NCBI GenBank assembly: GCA_030632765.1
Contig: DAOVUC010000151.1
Coordinates: forward strand, 1-5,171
Length of the DNA stretch: 5,171 nt
DNA from: Candidatus Dadabacteria bacterium
GTDB taxonomy: Bacteria > Desulfobacterota_D > UBA1144 > Nemesobacterales > UBA2774
Reading direction: 5' to 3'
Shown here: piece by piece, positions 4,508 to 5,171 of the stretch
How the letters are laid out: each line of letters opens with the position of its first letter
Numbering within the stretch: position 1 is the first letter of the stretch
Notes under the pieces: generated by a model
What the model was told of the DNA's origin: nothing
What the model saw: only the letters and a program-made list of their open reading frames with translations
The model's database searches: none
Position numbers and translations under genes: made by a program

Positions 4508-5171
4508 TTATTCCTCTACCGCCTCTACGTTAGTTATTCCGTATCCTGATGACATAAGCACATTCTTAGCTGTATCTGATTCCACGAATTTAACCCACTT
4601 CTGCGCTGCGGCAGCATTACCGCCTTTTAAAGCAACTTGGCTTTGCTTAATTGGGTTGTGCATGCGTCCGGGGACAATCCAGGCTTTTGATTTCTGCTCA
4701 TCGCTTAAATCACCATAAGATACGAGCCCCGCTTCAACCTGTCCCGACTCTACCATCTCAAGCGCATTAGCTATATTATCAGCGTAGACCAGTTGGCTCT
4801 GCACCTGCTCATAAATTCCGAGTTTTTTAAGTGTCTCTTTCGCTGCTACACCATATGGAGATTCCTTTGGGTTTGCCACAGCAAGCTTGGAAAATCCACC
4901 CGGCTGCAGGAGATCAAGCCCACTGTGAGTAAGCTCCTTCCCTTTTGCGTATAGGGCGAGACTGCCTATGGCATAGATCAGGGGGCTGCCGTCTGTGTAG
5001 CCCTCTTTTTGTAGAATGACCGGGTAGTGCGTATTAGCCGACATGTATACATCAAACTGGGAGCCCTTCTTTATCATCTGTAAAAGTGCTCCGCTTGAGT
5101 CGCTCGTGATTTTAACAGGAATTCCTGTCAGCGTTGTAAATTCTTTTCCAAGACTTTCAGCAGTCGGGGCA
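4508..5171 (-). CDS. modA: Molybdate/tungstate ABC transporter substrate-binding protein ModA (5' end outside window)
   Basis: The frame is open to base 5171, so the gene starts beyond the window. 220 codons are visible, beginning APTAESLGKEFTTLTGIPVK; only the signal peptide and first strand appear to be missing compared with the usual ~250-aa precursor. The ATG at 5077 is internal, since family sequence continues upstream of it. ModA proteins bind molybdate or tungstate in the periplasm and deliver it to the ModB permease. Family motifs are the oxyanion-binding DSSGALLQMI with GSQFDVYMSAN, the segment FSKLAVANPKESPYGVAA, the ADNIANALEMVESGQVEAGLVSYGDL block (where ModA has GENVxQAL...G.A..GIVY.SD) and the C-terminal KWVKFVESDTAKNVLMSSGYG. 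In the visible part, modB and modC do not follow; two small secreted-protein genes do. Whether molybdate is the true ligand rather than a related oxyanion is not certain. Confidence 0.9.
   Translation of the reverse strand, partial: APTAESLGKEFTTLTGIPVKITSDSSGALLQMIKKGSQFDVYMSANTHYPVILQKEGYTDGSPLIYAIGSLALYAKGKELTHSGLDLLQPGGFSKLAVANPKESPYGVAAKETLKKLGIYEQVQSQLVYADNIANALEMVESGQVEAGLVSYGDLSDEQKSKAWIVPGRMHNPIKQSQVALKGGNAAAAQKWVKFVESDTAKNVLMSSGYGITNVEAVEE

Noticed and set aside
4508..5077. modA starting at the ATG at 5077
   Set aside because: The same frame continues upstream to the window edge with recognisable ModA sequence, including the DSSGALLQ oxyanion-binding segment, so this ATG is internal.

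Overview
The window is about 5.2 kb of bacterial DNA of moderate GC content. Every convincing gene lies on the minus strand. A periplasmic ModA-type binding protein and two small proteins with cleavable Sec signal peptides suggest a Gram-negative (diderm) organism. I cannot name the lineage. The short palindromic extragenic repeats and the atypical glutamine-synthetase-like ligase would fit an environmental, uncultured group, but that is inference.

In the direction of transcription (right to left), the window opens inside a molybdate/tungstate-type ABC-transporter substrate-binding protein (modA family; its N-terminus lies beyond base 5171). Its stop codon is followed after 2 nt by the start of a small secreted protein (4083-4505). 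A second small secreted protein (3516-3986) follows. The two are diverged tandem paralogs that share an N-terminal HVIDDSKN block after the signal peptide. The first appears to have lost its C-terminal tail to a +1 frameshift. Only 29 nt further on is a complete 470-aa glutamine synthetase family ligase (2073-3485) with its own strong ribosome binding site. These four genes are closely spaced and probably form one transcription unit.

After a 119-nt AT-rich gap comes a 141-aa SLOG/Rossmann-fold protein of the DUF2493 (YspA-like) type (1528-1953). It is followed by a 358-aa aminoglycoside-phosphotransferase/ecdysteroid-kinase-like small-molecule kinase (393-1469). The kinase has no Shine-Dalgarno sequence but has a perfect TATAAT placed so that transcription would start at its ATG, so it may be made from a leaderless mRNA with its own promoter.

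The left 392 bases contain no gene but are rich in structure: a 125-bp imperfect palindrome bounded by perfect 16-bp inverted repeats (78-202), a separate 9-bp-stem hairpin (212-235), and two tandem copies of a 54-bp palindromic REP-like unit (251-304 and 316-369). Together they look like a landing zone for small non-autonomous elements downstream of the kinase.

The clearest functional association is modA with the secreted paralog pair. The ligase and the kinase have clear folds and catalytic residues, but their substrates cannot be read from sequence. I see no defence system, CRISPR array, RNA gene or complete insertion sequence.
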